This document shows, piece by piece, positions 12,748 through 24,331 of a stretch of DNA of 64,000 bases. Under the pieces are notes generated by a model. It had not been told where the DNA came from, made no database searches, and saw nothing but the letters and a program-made list of their open reading frames with translations. Origin of the DNA: Blasia pusilla (lineage: Eukaryota; Marchantiophyta; Marchantiopsida; Blasiales). The DNA is taken from NCBI GenBank assembly GCA_050084515.1, contig CM114273.1, forward strand, positions 21,328,001 through 21,392,000, given 5' to 3'. The position numbers and the translations under genes were made by a program. Positions within the stretch are counted from its first letter, which is position 1, and every line of letters starts with the position of its first letter.

Positions 12748-13740
12748 TTAAAGCCCAAATTGAACAGAGAATTTGACATATCGCATAATCCTCCTCACAA
12801 CATCAAGGTGAGGTTTTCTAGGTGCTTGCATAAATTGGCTCACTAGGCCAACTGCATAGCTCAAATCTGGAATGGTTATAGTAAGATAGATCAAACTTCC
12901 AACCATGCGCCTATATATATTAGAATCTGCAAGCAACTCTCCTTCATCCACTCTTAGCTTCACACTCTGATCCGACGGTGTAGAGATTGGCTTACAAGCC
13001 GTCATACCATATTTTGAAAGCATGTGAAGAGCATATTGTCGTTGTAGTAACCACATGCTCTTTCCAACCTTGATAAACTCAACACCAAGGAAGTACTTGA
13101 GCTCTTCCAAGTCCTTCATATCAAATTCTGCATATAACTTTAGCTTGATATGTTGTACTATATCCTCAGTACTCCCAATAATCAAGAGGTCATCAACATA
13201 CAACACAATGATAACCGTATGATCTTGTCCTCTCAAGATATATAACAAGCAGTCAGAATCATATATCCTAAAACCCAACTCTTGTAGGACGTATGTAATC
13301 TTGCCATACCAAGCTCTTAGAGCTTGTTTGAGCCCGTATTGAGCTTTCTTCAACTTGCATACGCAAAATGGAAACTCGGGATGCTCATATCTAGATGGTT
13401 GATTCATATATAGCTCCTCATATAGATCTCTATTCAAGAAGGCATTCTTGACGTCCATATGATGAAATCTCCACTTCTTACTTATTGCAACTACAACCAC
13501 TGTTCTCCTAGTCGCCATCTTTGCAACATGGCTAAATGTTTCCTCACAATCGATGCCCTTAGCCACCAATGTGGCTTTGTATATGTTAATTGTACCATCT
13601 TGATTGCGCTTGAATTTGTAAATCCATTTACAACCAATAGCTTCCTTACCAGAAGGTACATCAACGAGCTCCCAAGACTCTTAATGTCTCAATGCAATAA
13701 GCTCTTCCTCCATAGCTTCAATCCATTCGATCTTACTTGC
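12748..13740 (-). pseudogene. copia-A reverse transcriptase
   Basis: The frame holds the copia RT block series: the upstream WELVDVP region (13,570-13,740), FHHMDVKNAFLN, YGLKQALRAWY, the catalytic VLYVDDLLIIG (Tyr-Val-Asp-Asp intact) and LEELKYFLGVEF. It ends in the linker before RNase H. The main open part has 273 residues with no natural start codon because it is internal to the polyprotein. The upstream part carries a stop. The enzyme would make element cDNA in virus-like particles, but the surrounding pol is broken. Confidence 0.9.
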
Positions 13741-14141
13741 AGCTTCTTTAGAAAAACTTGGCTCTTGTTCTTAAAGGGTAGTCATCATATATGCATGATG
13801 TGTTGCAAGGAATCCTTCATTTATAAATATATGAATAGGATGTGTGACTCTAATTGATCTACGAAGTTGTTGTTCACAGGTAGATTCCTCTCACACCTGA
13901 CTCAAGCTATGAGTAGTGTCAACAGACTCAATACGTACTCTTTCCCTCCGTGGACTCACAGATTTAACTGACGAATCTAGGACCTCTTCTAATCCTGCTC
14001 TAGTACTTGGGGAATTTGTAGGCAATGTATGTTGGTTTATAGTCATATTCTCCCTCTCAATAGACGAGTTTAGAGGTGGAATAGGCTCAGATGGAGCATA
14101 CCATGACTTTACTTCATGTAAAGACTTTGAATGGAGTCTTA

Positions 14142-14726
14142 TCATGAACTCTTGCTATTGGAGTTCGGTTGAACAACCTCTGCCCAATACAGCTTAGGTA
14201 CGTTCTCATTCAGCATAGCTCGTACCGCCTCAGCAATATGTCGATTCTTCCTCTCAGTCACTCCATTTTGTTGTGGAGTGTAAAGGCAAGTCACTTGACG
14301 TTGGATGTCATTCTGATGTAAGTAATCATCAAACTCTGTTGAAAGATACTCTTCTCCTCCAACACAACGCAATTTCAGAATGTGTTATCCAGTCTGCTTC
14401 TTTACTAGAACTGTGAATATTTGGAATATTGAGAATATCTCTAACTTGGCTTTCAGAAAGTATACCCATATATACCTAGAGAAGTTATCAATAAATGAAA
14501 CAAAATACTGGCAACCACTAAGGCTACGTTATGATGTTGTCCACACATCACTGTGAATCAACTCCAATATCTTGGATGCTCTTCTATCTTGCTTTGGAAA
14601 TGGAAATCTAGTTTGTTTTCCAAATTTGAAAGTATGACACACCTCTAATGTAGCAAGACTTGCTAATTTAGGAAGTCCTATCACTAGATTAGATGATGCA
14701 AAACTCTGTAATCTTTGAAGATTCAT
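14142..14726 (-). pseudogene. copia-A pre-integrase and integrase remnants
   Basis: Two frame pieces are seen. The first (14,529-14,726) has the GAG-pre-integrase signature ending FPFPKQDRRASKILEL then IHSDVW, with the first integrase Asp in HSDVW. The second (14,142-14,372) has the third-acidic-residue region YTPQQNGVTERKNRHIAEAV. Between them the frame is lost, with the middle Asp block decayed. On the minus strand it lies between protease and RT, as expected for Ty1/copia. Confidence 0.8.
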
Positions 14727-14864
14727 ATGTCCAATTCTCTTATGTCACATATTTAAATCTGTGACTTGTTGGCCACTTTGACTATACATTGTTGTTTGAA
14801 TCTCTGGCATAGAAACATCCAATTTGAACATTCTGCCATATCTAGTTCTTTTGACTATTGTAGT

Positions 14865-15209
14865 CTAGTCAACCATTGTTTCAATGAAACAAATATCTAT
14901 GTTAAACTTCACTTGATAATCCTTTTCTACTATCGGTCCTATAGAGATCAAGTTTATTGCAAAGGTAGGAATATAGAGAACCTTTCCAAGAGCACAAAGA
15001 TCATCTGATGCTATTAGAACTTTATCGGTATGCATAATATGGTACTGAGTGTCATCTCCTTTTAGCATAATTGTAGGATTTTTCACCAGATCCATACTAC
15101 TGAACCATTTAGCTTGTGAGGTCATGTGATTTGATGGACGAGAGTCAATGTACCAATCTGTTGTCAAGTCTTTCTTGACCATTGCTTCGATATGATGAGT
15201 CATGACCAA
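14865..15209 (-). pseudogene. copia-A aspartic protease, active site degraded
   Basis: The frame reads DWYIDSRPSNHMTSQAKWF. In copia proteases this position is normally Asp-Ser-Gly-Ala/Cys, so the glycine of the catalytic triad has been lost (DSR). Downstream residues (LCALGKVLYIPTFAINLIS) match the C-terminal part of the domain. It is separated from gag by one stop. Inactivity is inferred from the changed active site. Confidence 0.75.
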
Positions 15210-15216
15210 TAGATGC

Positions 15217-16085
15217 TTAATTTATGAATGTTATTGTTCTTGATACTGTCCTTAGTATTGTTGCTCCACATAGTTTTGTTACTGTAAGGCTCATGTTCTC
15301 ATTTCTACCTTCTTCTTGAACGCAAAACTTTGCATAGTGACCCTTTATCCCACAGTAATTGCAAGATGCAAGGATCATGTGCTGCTGACCTCGACCCCAA
15401 CGATTTCTACCATCACCACCTTGTGATTGTGTTTGGTACTGACTTGTAGTTGATTGAGTGGCATTATATTGAGTGCCTCTTTCTCCATACGCTTGATATC
15501 CACCACGACCACGGAAGCTTCTACCATGACCCCTATCTCTCTTTGATCCATTACTTGCAAATAGCGCACTCTCTTGTAGACTAGACGAGCTACCGCTTCC
15601 TACTAGGCGCATCTCCTCATTGATTAACAATGGGACTAACTCTTGAAAGGTTGGATATTTCTCTCTCACAGAGATAGATATCTCAAAGGACTTATAATCC
15701 TTTGGAAGGCCTTGAAGAGTGAACAAAATCATATCGTCATCTTCTATTGTTACTCCAATGCTATTTAATTGATCAACAATATGTCTGATATTCAAAACAT
15801 AGTCATTGATGCTCTGCGATCCTTTCCTCACTTCGTTCAACTGTTGTTTCAATTGAATCTTTCAGGCCTTTGTAGATGTCTGGAACAAATTTTCCAACTT
15901 TTCCAAGTCTCCCTCGGAATATCAACATCTTGAATGTGACCTATCATTGGCAAACTCATCGTTATTGAAATGTAGTGGATTACTTGCCTTGCGCGTTTGT
16001 TCCAAGCGCGAAAATTCAAGTCTGTTGAATCACTTTCTAGCTTGGCCTCATCACCTGTAACAAGCTCCCATATTTCTTGACCCAT
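15217..16085 (-). pseudogene. copia-A gag (UBN2 type), 3' part
   Basis: The region carries the UBN2/retrotran gag signatures: FLMGQEIWELVTGDE near 16,085, then MKQQLNEVRKGSQSINDYVL, the hydrophobic block ILFTLQGLPKDYKSFE, an Arg/Gly/Gln-rich stretch, and a CCHC zinc knuckle CNYCGIKGHYAKFC (about 15,320-15,370). The N-terminal codons (MEYSSATITREKLDK) lie at about 17,141-17,190, on the far side of the inserted solo LTR. One frameshift separates the two halves near 15,850. Confidence 0.85.
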
Positions 16086-16132
16086 GAGAAATTATTCCAT
16101 GCGAAACTTCTAGACATTATAATTATGCTTAT

Positions 16133-17135
16133 TGTCGCGACCCTCATGACCAAACAAGTGCCAAGCGGAACATCAGAACATTAGCGGGCTCACGCTAAGA
16201 TGGTTTGCGCGTTGGAGTTGTCTCAAAGAGGAGACAAGAGACGAGACGCAAGCGAGAAGTCGCGTTTCAGATGTGATGGTCGTGACTCAGAAACCTGGAC
16301 CAAACGCGGAATGAGACTTGAAAGAAGTCGAGTCTAGGAAGTGGGTTGCCAAAAGGAAGATCCGGATTTGGAACGCCATTGGCGTTTGAAAGTTTCCGAC
16401 TGTATTTATGGCCATAACTTTTAGCGCCAAGATGCGTTTGGAGCAAATAAGGATGCGTTGGAAAGCTTATAGAGAGCCGGTCCAAACGCACCAAAGATCG
16501 CTGCAAACGCATAAGCAGAGATTGAGATACGACCCAAAAACGACTGTAAGTGGAGTTGGGTTGAGGGCCACAATGAAGGGCCCGAACCTCTTTTCCCAAA
16601 GGGGAGGGGTCATTGGAGAACCCCAGAAGTATTAGTAAGGGGGAAGGTCTCCGAGAGTGCTTGGAACCCAAACCCCACTTTGGGCGCTGCGGGACGGCTC
16701 AAGGGCGTGGAACGGAACGCGAGTTTGGGCGTTGGGTTGGAAAACCTGCACCAAGTCCATTGAGGCGATTTTAGACATCCCTCTTGGATTTCACGCCGCG
16801 ACTCAATTACTTGGGTCTCGGTTCGGAACTCACACGAGGACCGTTGAACAGTTGGGATCGCTAGGCGTGCAAGTGCCGTTTCAGATCCCTGGACTAACCA
16901 GGAAGTCTGTTCCAAGTCTTGAAGGACTTGCCATGTTTTGGAAGCTAAGAACTAAGGAAGGTTGAGCTTGATGAGACGCCGAGTCGAGGACTCGGTGGGT
17001 TGGAACGCCGGTTGGCCCAGACCCGACTAACGAAAGTGCGTGTTTGGGTGCAGATTGGCGATGAGTTCGTGACCTACTGAACGCACGCTTCCGCAACACT
17101 AAAGATTGACGTTCAACGAGAGTAGGGGCGCGACA
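16133..17135. mobile_element. Solo LTR (1,003 bp) with 5-bp target duplication
   Basis: The segment begins TGTCGCG and ends CGCGACA, a perfect 7-bp terminal inverted repeat with the TG...CA ends of LTRs. It is flanked by the same 5 bases, CTTAT, at 16128-16132 and 17136-17140. It interrupts the copia-A gag exactly: the gag reading resumes on both sides. No internal domain is present, so this is a solo LTR left by LTR-LTR recombination. Length and ends suit a Ty3/gypsy LTR, but the parent family is not identified. Confidence 0.9.
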
Positions 17136-17589
17136 CTTATCTAGCTTCTCCCTTGTGATTGTTGCTGAGGAATACTCCATGACGAACGATTTTACTCACA
17201 AAACCATAATTTTAGGCTCTCCACTGCTCCAATTGAAGCATAGATGGGCTCTACACAAAATTTGACTTGTAATTTGCCAAAATTGACCACCTTTATGGAA
17301 GAAATAGTCAAAATTGGCGTGTAGAGAGCAAACTACACAATATTCCTTCACTAATTGCACTTTCCTACACTGAAATTGCTATTGCAAGTGCTTAGAATGT
17401 CAGATTTAGACGACTTTAGGAGAAGGTCCTAAAAAATGCCTCCAAAGTTTTGTCACCGTCATAACTCCACATGAAATCTGCACCCACTGAGCTCTGAACA
17501 AAATTTCCTTCTCCCAAACTGAAATTGTGCCTTCTCTGGCCTCTCTTTTCTCCTCAAACACCAAGAAATTCAATTGATGTTCTCTTATC

Positions 17590-17601
17590 GCTTTGATACC
17601 A
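17590..17601 (-). promoter_or_regulatory. Primer-binding site of copia-A
   Basis: The minus strand reads TGGTATCAAAGC, which matches the 3' end of plant initiator-Met tRNA with one difference from the usual TGGTATCAGAGC. It marks the inner edge of the 5' LTR, which should lie just above 17,601. Confidence 0.75.
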
Positions 17602-20424
17602 GGTAGAAAATTGCTAAAGAAGCGTAATTGGTGGGAAATGACTCTCACACTCACACATCCCCATGGACAAAAAAATTTTGCAATGAGAGAATGAGTGGAG
17701 GTTGGTCCCCTCCTCAATTATGTAGGGTGTGTACATACAACCCTAACCTAATCTTAACCATAGTCTCGAGTTAGACTAATTCTGATTAACTAACCCTAGT
17801 TACGATAATCGCGCTTAACTGACTAACCAAGATTAAGCTTCCCTACTTTGTATGAGTACCAAATGTAGCAGATGTCTGATGAGCTTGACTGTAACTCAAT
17901 CTTCAATATTTTCCCTCTTGCATATTCACACGCTTGAGGAGTGTCAAGTTGGAATGTTGAGTTTTCTGCTGTGGGGTGGTAGTCATGTGAACTCTTGGCT
18001 TAGTATACGTCTGTAGGGTAGGGGTGCTTGAGTGAAAATGCCACTTTAGGTTGGGATGGTCCCGATCTTTGAAGTCTACGTGGCTATAGGATGGGGACAC
18101 ACTCGGCTAGTGACCAATTGGGTTTAGAGTGGAATCTTGGGTGACCATGCGAGCTAGTGGGTTTTGTTAGATCTGTTGAGAGAGCGAGTAACTCTCTCCA
18201 GAGACAACTATTCACAATGTAGAAACAAAGGAGTACACGCAAATAGATGGTGAAAAGAAAGCTCTAGCTTTACATGATACAATAGAAAAGCTTACAGTAT
18301 AACATTGAAGGAAACACACACTTGGATTGATCTCCTTCTTTTCCTAGCTAGCTTGGGCCGCAATGTCTGTTGTCTACTCCTACTTGAACTTCTAGTAGAA
18401 TCCTCTTGAATATGCTCCTTGGAATGAACTTCCACATCTTCAAGGTTTTTTTTGGCTCTGGAATGTACTCTTCTAAGCTAACACTATGTTGTCTTTGGCT
18501 CAGCTGAGCATCCTCTTTTGTAGGACGTCTTGATTTCGACTTAACTTGACATTGAACACATTGGACAGGTGTCTTGAAGATGCTATCTAGCTCAATTATG
18601 GGATGGCTACGTGGTTTTGTGGAGGGCATAGAATCCCTCTTAGCATCACCAAAACCTGGCTCGCTTTCATAACCCAACCTAGTCCCCCATTCTGGTTTGA
18701 GCTTGCTTCCGACCATTGGACTCGATTGCAACTTAATTGACTCATTTGGTGAGATCGGAGATCACGCTGGTCTTTCAGAAGGTGTAGTATCCGCAGGCTT
18801 AACTCCAAAGTGTTTCTTAGAGATGGACGGGTAAGCTTCCTTTTTCACTATTGCTTTTCCATTGGCATGTGTCAACTTCACATCAGTACGTCTTTGAGTC
18901 ATACTTTAACTTTCTCCCGCTCTGTACAATGAGGTAAGTTGACAGTTGTCTTACCATGTGGCGTTTAACTTTGGCAGGTTTCAAAGGAAGCACTGAAGGA
19001 GAGTTGCAAGATTGAAGACTAAGGTAAGTTTTGGTAAATTAGAACTTACGATACTGGAGGAGTCCTCTGTACTTCTCCTTGTGTATTCCTACCAACACAT
19101 ATAAACTCAATGAGGAGATTAGTTGTGCAACCTTGCTCCTAGTGTAAGTGTAGAACATAACTGGATTTGATAGCACTGTAGCACTATGAATAATATGAAG
19201 CGCATATGTGTATAATTTTTGAAACTCTAATGAAAAAACGAAAATTTCAGCTGCTAACACTTTTTCCTTGTGTGCATTCCTGCTAGCATATGTAAACTCA
19301 ATGAGCAGATTGGTTGTGCAACCCTGCTCATAGTGTAAGTGTAGAACATAAAAAAAATTGATAGCAATGTAGCAGTATGAATAGTATGAATATGAATAGT
19401 ATGAAGCGCACCATTGTATATTTGTATACAATTTTGAAACTCTAATGAAAAAATGCAAATTCGAGCTGCTGAAGCTCTTTCTAATGTAAACACAAATGAA
19501 TTTTGAAACTCTAATGAAAGACACGCGTGTCACGGAGGGGATGCTCCATACCAAAACCCCATCCTCTTATAAAAATATAGATTTAAATTAAGTATGATTA
19601 GTGAAATATTTGTAGGAAACTTTACAACAGTGACGCGCGTCAATACTCCAGTGTGCCGCGTGTTGATGTATGACTAGTGTACCAAACACATGGGCCCTCA
19701 ATAGTTAACCGGAATTAATTAAAAGCTGTCGAGCCGTTATGGTACAGAGCCCGACTCTTAGAGTCTTAGCGAAAAAAAATCGAAAATTTAGAGATAATTA
19801 CACAGGAAGAAACTTATCCCCGACAGGAGTTGGATCGGAATCGGATCACCTGTTAAAATCTGATTCTCCCTCCGAAAAGGTAACATCCTAGATCTGGTGC
19901 GTGGGATGTCTGATTCTTCTCATCAGCTGGCTCTATGAACTGGTCACGTTTTTCACGGTTGAACGGGCCCAGAAACACACTTGTGAGACCAAAGAGCCTG
20001 TTTTTTGTTCGTGCAAATAGAAATCAATCCCATTAGCTTATTTTGGTAGTAAGGACATGATAAGAAAATGAATCCTAGGGACGTACAGCAGTAATCAGTC
20101 TATTTCCTCCTCGAATGAATAAAGTTAGTTACCTGAGAATTGAACGTCCAGATAATTCACTTCATTTTGGTGTGAGTAGTGTATTAATTCGACTTTACAA
20201 CGACCTTGTAACACATGCCGCTTTCACCTTCGAAGGGGTTAGTACTTCTTGCTAGCTCTGCGAATGTTGGGGTCGTGATGGTAAAGTGAAAGGGTGAAAG
20301 AAGCTTTGCGATGGAAAGTGGAAAGGTCACATTTGTGGGCTTCACGTGAAAACTATGGGACCTCGGAAGGTGGAATTGGATGCTTTTCTGTCTGGAAATT
20401 GATCTTAGATGCTGAGAAGCAGCT
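17602..20424. other. Probable copia-A 5' LTR and unassigned DNA
   Basis: The part immediately above 17,601 must contain the copia-A 5' LTR, but its outer end was not found. Bases 18,180-18,810 contain minus-strand frames without domains. Bases 19,069-19,478 are a tandem repeat. No supported host gene lies before the peroxidase stop codon. Confidence 0.4.
19069..19478. repeat. Tandem direct repeat, two ~200-bp units
   Basis: Unit 1 (about 19,069-19,260) and unit 2 (about 19,261-19,478) share TCCTTGTGT, then AACTCAATGAG, GTGTAAGTGTAGAACATAA, GATAGCA and TTTGAAACTCTAATGAAAAAA in the same order. Unit 2 has an extra GAATAGTAT duplication. A fragment of a third unit (TTTTGAAACTCTAATGAAAG) follows at about 19,500. 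Confidence 0.85.
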
Positions 20425-22790
20425 TCAAACTCGATTGGTTTCACGGCAATTGAATCGTATCTCTCCTTCGTCGGCACCCTTCAGTCCGATACGGCCCAAT
20501 TTTTCCATAGCGCTCGCAAATGCCCCCGCAAATAACATAGGATCTGCTGCAAATAGCTGCACGTCAGGGCGAAAGGATTCGTCATTTGCGATCTCCTGAT
20601 CTGATTGCAGCAACCCACAATTCCTCTCAAGATTTCTGTAGAAACTAGTGTCAAACTGGAACTCGCTGTTTCTGTCCAGAGATGTGGTTTGGCTCGGATC
20701 TTCGGTCTGAGGACAACGCTTCTTCAGTTCCGCTAAGTAGGCTGCGTCCAGAGTCTTGTCACCATCATCGTTTCCGGAGAAATCCCTTAACCGATAGCTG
20801 AATGCTCCACAATGTGCTCGACCGATGGTGTGAGCACCTGATGCATTCATTCAAAACCATACCCACAAGTTTAGAGATGATGAGGAGAGTGTAAGTGCTT
20901 CATCCGCATGTATTCACACGCTTCTCAGCATTGTCAGCAAAAACTAGCTGGAATGCGGATGCTATTCAATTACTAACAGTTTCTCAACCTTAGGATTCCG
21001 ACTATTGTCAGTGAAGGAGCACAGTGGGTACCAAGTAATCCGATTTTTCAACTGAATTGCTGGAGCTGAACTAGCATGTGTGGTTTTTCCTTGGAGATAT
21101 TCTTGTATGACTGGTAATAGAAATAATTATCTAGGTTCGTAGCACACTTACAAACAATGATGGTTTACAAACCTCAGCTAGGAAATAAAATCCAGGATCT
21201 AGTACAAGCAACTTTGGCGTGTTCTAAACGGAGATGAGCACTGTTTCAAGTTCAAGATGTTGGTTAAAGTGGAATATCTTATATACACTGACAACCATAA
21301 AGGCAAGAACACAAGGTTTCCATCGAAGCAGTTCAGAAGTTGGGCACTTTAGGAAGTACAAAACTCGAAATAATGCTCTGTGACAATGAGTATCCAGCGG
21401 TTGCCACCTCCTAGCCTTTATCTGGTCAGGCTCATGGTTGATTGTGTGTATCTTCAGACGACAGGATTTTGTTTTGAAAGAGGGTGGACTTCCCACTCAG
21501 CAGAGTACGTGCAATGTTTGCTTACCCACGAGTGCCACGAGATCCAGCCTGGTCAAACCCTTATTCATAAAAGACTCAAAAATTTGGTTGGCCGTGGAAT
21601 TGGGCTGTGGAATGTGACTATTCACTTCAGATGCTATGGAAACCTTTCCGTCGAGCCTCCCGGTTTGTTGTCCCCAGAAAGGCCCTCCAGTCTGCAAAGA
21701 TAGTGAACACAATTGAGCACATGTGTAACTCGTGGCTCCAGCTTTTTCTCCTGCATGTCGTTTAAAGGTACAGCACTGTCGCAACTATTATGTTTAGTGA
21801 ACCACTCCATAGCCGCATTCAAGAGCAAATGCTCACCGCAAGACTTAAGAGAATAACGAGATCAATTAGCATAAGGAGGCAAAAATGGAGGTGGTAACCG
21901 AAGCTTTGACCTAAACGAAAGGGAGTGACAGTGCCTTACGATAACAACGGCATCACGAGCAGCCAAAGCAAGAATATCGGCACAAGACACTATTCCTGGA
22001 CAGATTTTCTCAATTTGCGCTTTAGCATCATCTATAACGTCGAATCCTCCCAGTGACAGGGACGTCATTGCAGACTTCTCTGACGGCGTTTCGCTGGATG
22101 TCACGTCGAGCAGCACAGACCCATCGCAGCCCTGGAAATACGGGATTTTCAGACTTAAATTGAAGTCTATATTTGCTGTTGGACGACTATAGATTCCAGA
22201 TCTACGAGCATACGAAACCCTGAAGATCAACTTTTTCAAAGCGTACCGCACTGCGACAGACTGATTTCATTCAAGGAATCTGTGCCAGAGTCAGAAATAC
22301 TCTAATACGGAAGTACAACTTCAAAAGTATACAAACGTATAAAAGAGAAGACAGTTTAAGCGGCCTATATTTTCCACACAGAATGGACTGTGTGGAATGC
22401 CTGCTGAATCCATTATCAAGTTTTCATCTGATTTAAGAACAGCGCATTCTGTGAGTCTCCCGTCTGCATATTTCAAGAGTATTTCATGCACAGACTATAA
22501 TCATGGTTTTAGTTGTAGGCGCTTACTTGCACAAAAGCGTCATGGAAGTGTAGACGCAGCAGGCTCGCTGCAATTGTCCTGTCTGTTTTGAAGTGGAAGT
22601 CGACGACTTCGCGCACAATATGCTCGGCTTTGGGACAAGAAGCAGAGTAATAGTCCTTCTTTAACACCTGAGCATGCAAACCTCGTGGACCCAAGAGAAC
22701 GAGGAGGGAAAATAACACTGCGCATTGCCGACATGTTCGTACATTCTCTGTCGACGTCACAGGAATTTGCTCGATGGCCATGACTCCCAT
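20425..22790 (-). CDS. Class III (secretory) peroxidase, four exons
   Basis: Heme peroxidase of the plant secretory pathway, which uses H2O2 to oxidise phenolics in the apoplast. Exons on the minus strand: 22,790-22,527, 22,131-21,940, 21,691-21,526 and 20,837-20,425. All introns are GT...AG and phases agree, giving 344 residues, normal for the family. An N-terminal hydrophobic stretch (AVLFSLLVLLG) ends near LHA/QVLKKDYY, a typical cleavage site and mature start. The distal site is SLLRLHFHD (catalytic Arg and His), the proximal heme ligand is in GAHTIGRAHC, and SCADILALAARD is the conserved helix. The C-terminus GEIRFNCRETN is canonical. Odd point: the usual HDCFV is HDAFV, so the first Cys of the small disulfide loop is Ala while its partner Cys in GCDGS remains. 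Otherwise the gene looks intact. Confidence 0.93.
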
Positions 22791-23140
22791 GACGATGAGC
22801 TAAATTGGGATAATCTAAGGTTCAAAACGACTTACTAGACTGATTCCTCAGCAATTTCACCGAACACTTCGCAACCTATCCAGTTGGTCCATCTGCCGCT
22901 CAATGCATGTGAGAGACCGTGAACCAATTGCTAACTAGCTACAGTTGCGATACGGAAATGTTCAGAGATGACGACTACGGATTGAGGGACAATGGATCCG
23001 CAAATTTGCGTGTGTAGTATGAAGCGTTGAATTGACATTCTTTAAATACTTACGGGCGAGTATCTGTGGAGCTGCTCGTAAGGGTCCACGGTGAAATCAG
23101 ATTGTACCTTGATCGTCAGGACGGACGCCCTGCTCTCTCA

Positions 23141-23147
23141 TTTATAT
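23141..23147 (-). promoter_or_regulatory. Candidate TATA box of the peroxidase gene
   Basis: The minus strand reads GCATATAAATGAG about 350 bases upstream of the peroxidase ATG. This is the best TATA match on that side and would imply a transcript start near 23,110 and a 5' UTR of ~320 bases. This rests on sequence similarity only. Confidence 0.35.
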
Positions 23148-24331
23148 GCAAGACTCATGTATCAACCGAATCAAACAAAGAACATTTTTTGTAAAAGCGG
23201 CAGGATGAGCATCCCTCTGATTCGTCATGATTGGATCAAACTCGAAAAAGGTGGGTAGGAAGCGTTACTCAATGCGTTGTTGGGTACCCAATTGGTTAGA
23301 ACAAACTCACAGTACTCCTTGTTCGTTGCTCCAGGGGAGGTTCGGGGTTGCCACCGGATAACCACATGTGACGCTCGGCAATCATTTAGAACGAGAACGT
23401 GAAGCTTGACTTTCGGTGAAGACCATTCTCTCTCATTCCTGACAATGTTCGATCCCTGAAGCTTGTTGATCAATAAATTCGAGGAATCTTGAAATCTACA
23501 CGCTCTGCCTCAAACACCGTTTGCCCCCACAACATGGAGAGCCTGTAAGAATAAACAGCTGTGGGTGAAATTCGACTTGACCGGAATTTGTTGACCCCGC
23601 CAGAAATCTGACGGAATCGTTCTCTTCGTATACAAGAGAGCAGATGGAAAGACCCCCAGTGGATTGGAAATTGTATAAGTCATTACTGAAAATGATTCGT
23701 TCGTGATTCCTTACCGTGAGTAAAGTTTGCAACTATGCCCGGGCAAATAGAGTTTACAATAGCTTACCACTGGAGAAGATTTGTTGTTATTTTTATCTCT
23801 TTCGTTCGATGGTCACAAAGAAATGAGAAGATCCTATCCTCAATGAAAAGGAAAAACGTGTACGTCTCCCCAACGTCGTGCTCTTTTTCAAATACGTAGC
23901 AGTGATCTTCTATGAAGAACTCCAAAGTCGAGAAATATAAATTCTCAAATCATAGCTTCATTTCAAGTTCATACACAGAAAGAACATCCAACTTCACAAA
24001 TACACCCACACAGTCTAGGTCGGGAAATATCCTGATTTTAATTCCTATCCGACCAGTAAATCAGGTGGGAAACTAGTTCACCAAGTACAAGATGTATGCA
24101 GATTGTATTAGATCTCATCAAGAAATTTCCTTGACTTTTAACTTCCGCCTTTCATTAACAACTCATGCTACGTCGAAACAAAATACATGGAAACTAACTT
24201 TCAGCTAGAGTTCTCGTCCATGTCGTAGGTGCAGCGTTAAAATCATAAGAGGACTTTTCTTTCCAAATGTTAAATCTAGCTTACTATGCCGAAGCGGGAA
24301 GCAGAGTTCACAGTACTTCGTCACTGAAGAG
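23148..24331. other. Intergenic DNA between the coiled-coil gene and the peroxidase
   Basis: No supported exon. It should hold the 3' UTR and terminator of the coiled-coil gene (high-coordinate side) and distal promoter sequence of the peroxidase (low-coordinate side), both of which are on the minus strand. Confidence 0.4.

Larger units (their letters stand above)
12480..17601 (-). mobile_element. Decayed Ty1/copia retrotransposon (copia-A), interrupted by a solo LTR
   Basis: On the minus strand the order is primer-binding site (17,590-17,601), gag start (about 17,190), gag, protease, integrase, reverse transcriptase, RNase H (to about 12,480). That is the diagnostic Ty1/copia order, with integrase before RT. 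The leader from PBS to gag is ~400 bp. The 5' LTR should lie above 17,601, but I cannot delimit it, and no second LTR copy is seen near 12,470, so the 3' end is probably lost at the junction with the gypsy relic. Multiple stops and frameshifts show that it is inactive. RNase H is still recognisable at 12,480-12,740 (GYSFTLGK, then EAEYGGATNAACEAVWLHRL in shifted frames). Confidence 0.85.

Noticed and set aside
18348-18808. Minus-strand coding gene at 18.3-18.8 kb
   Set aside because: Two overlapping frames without domain, start context or splice support.
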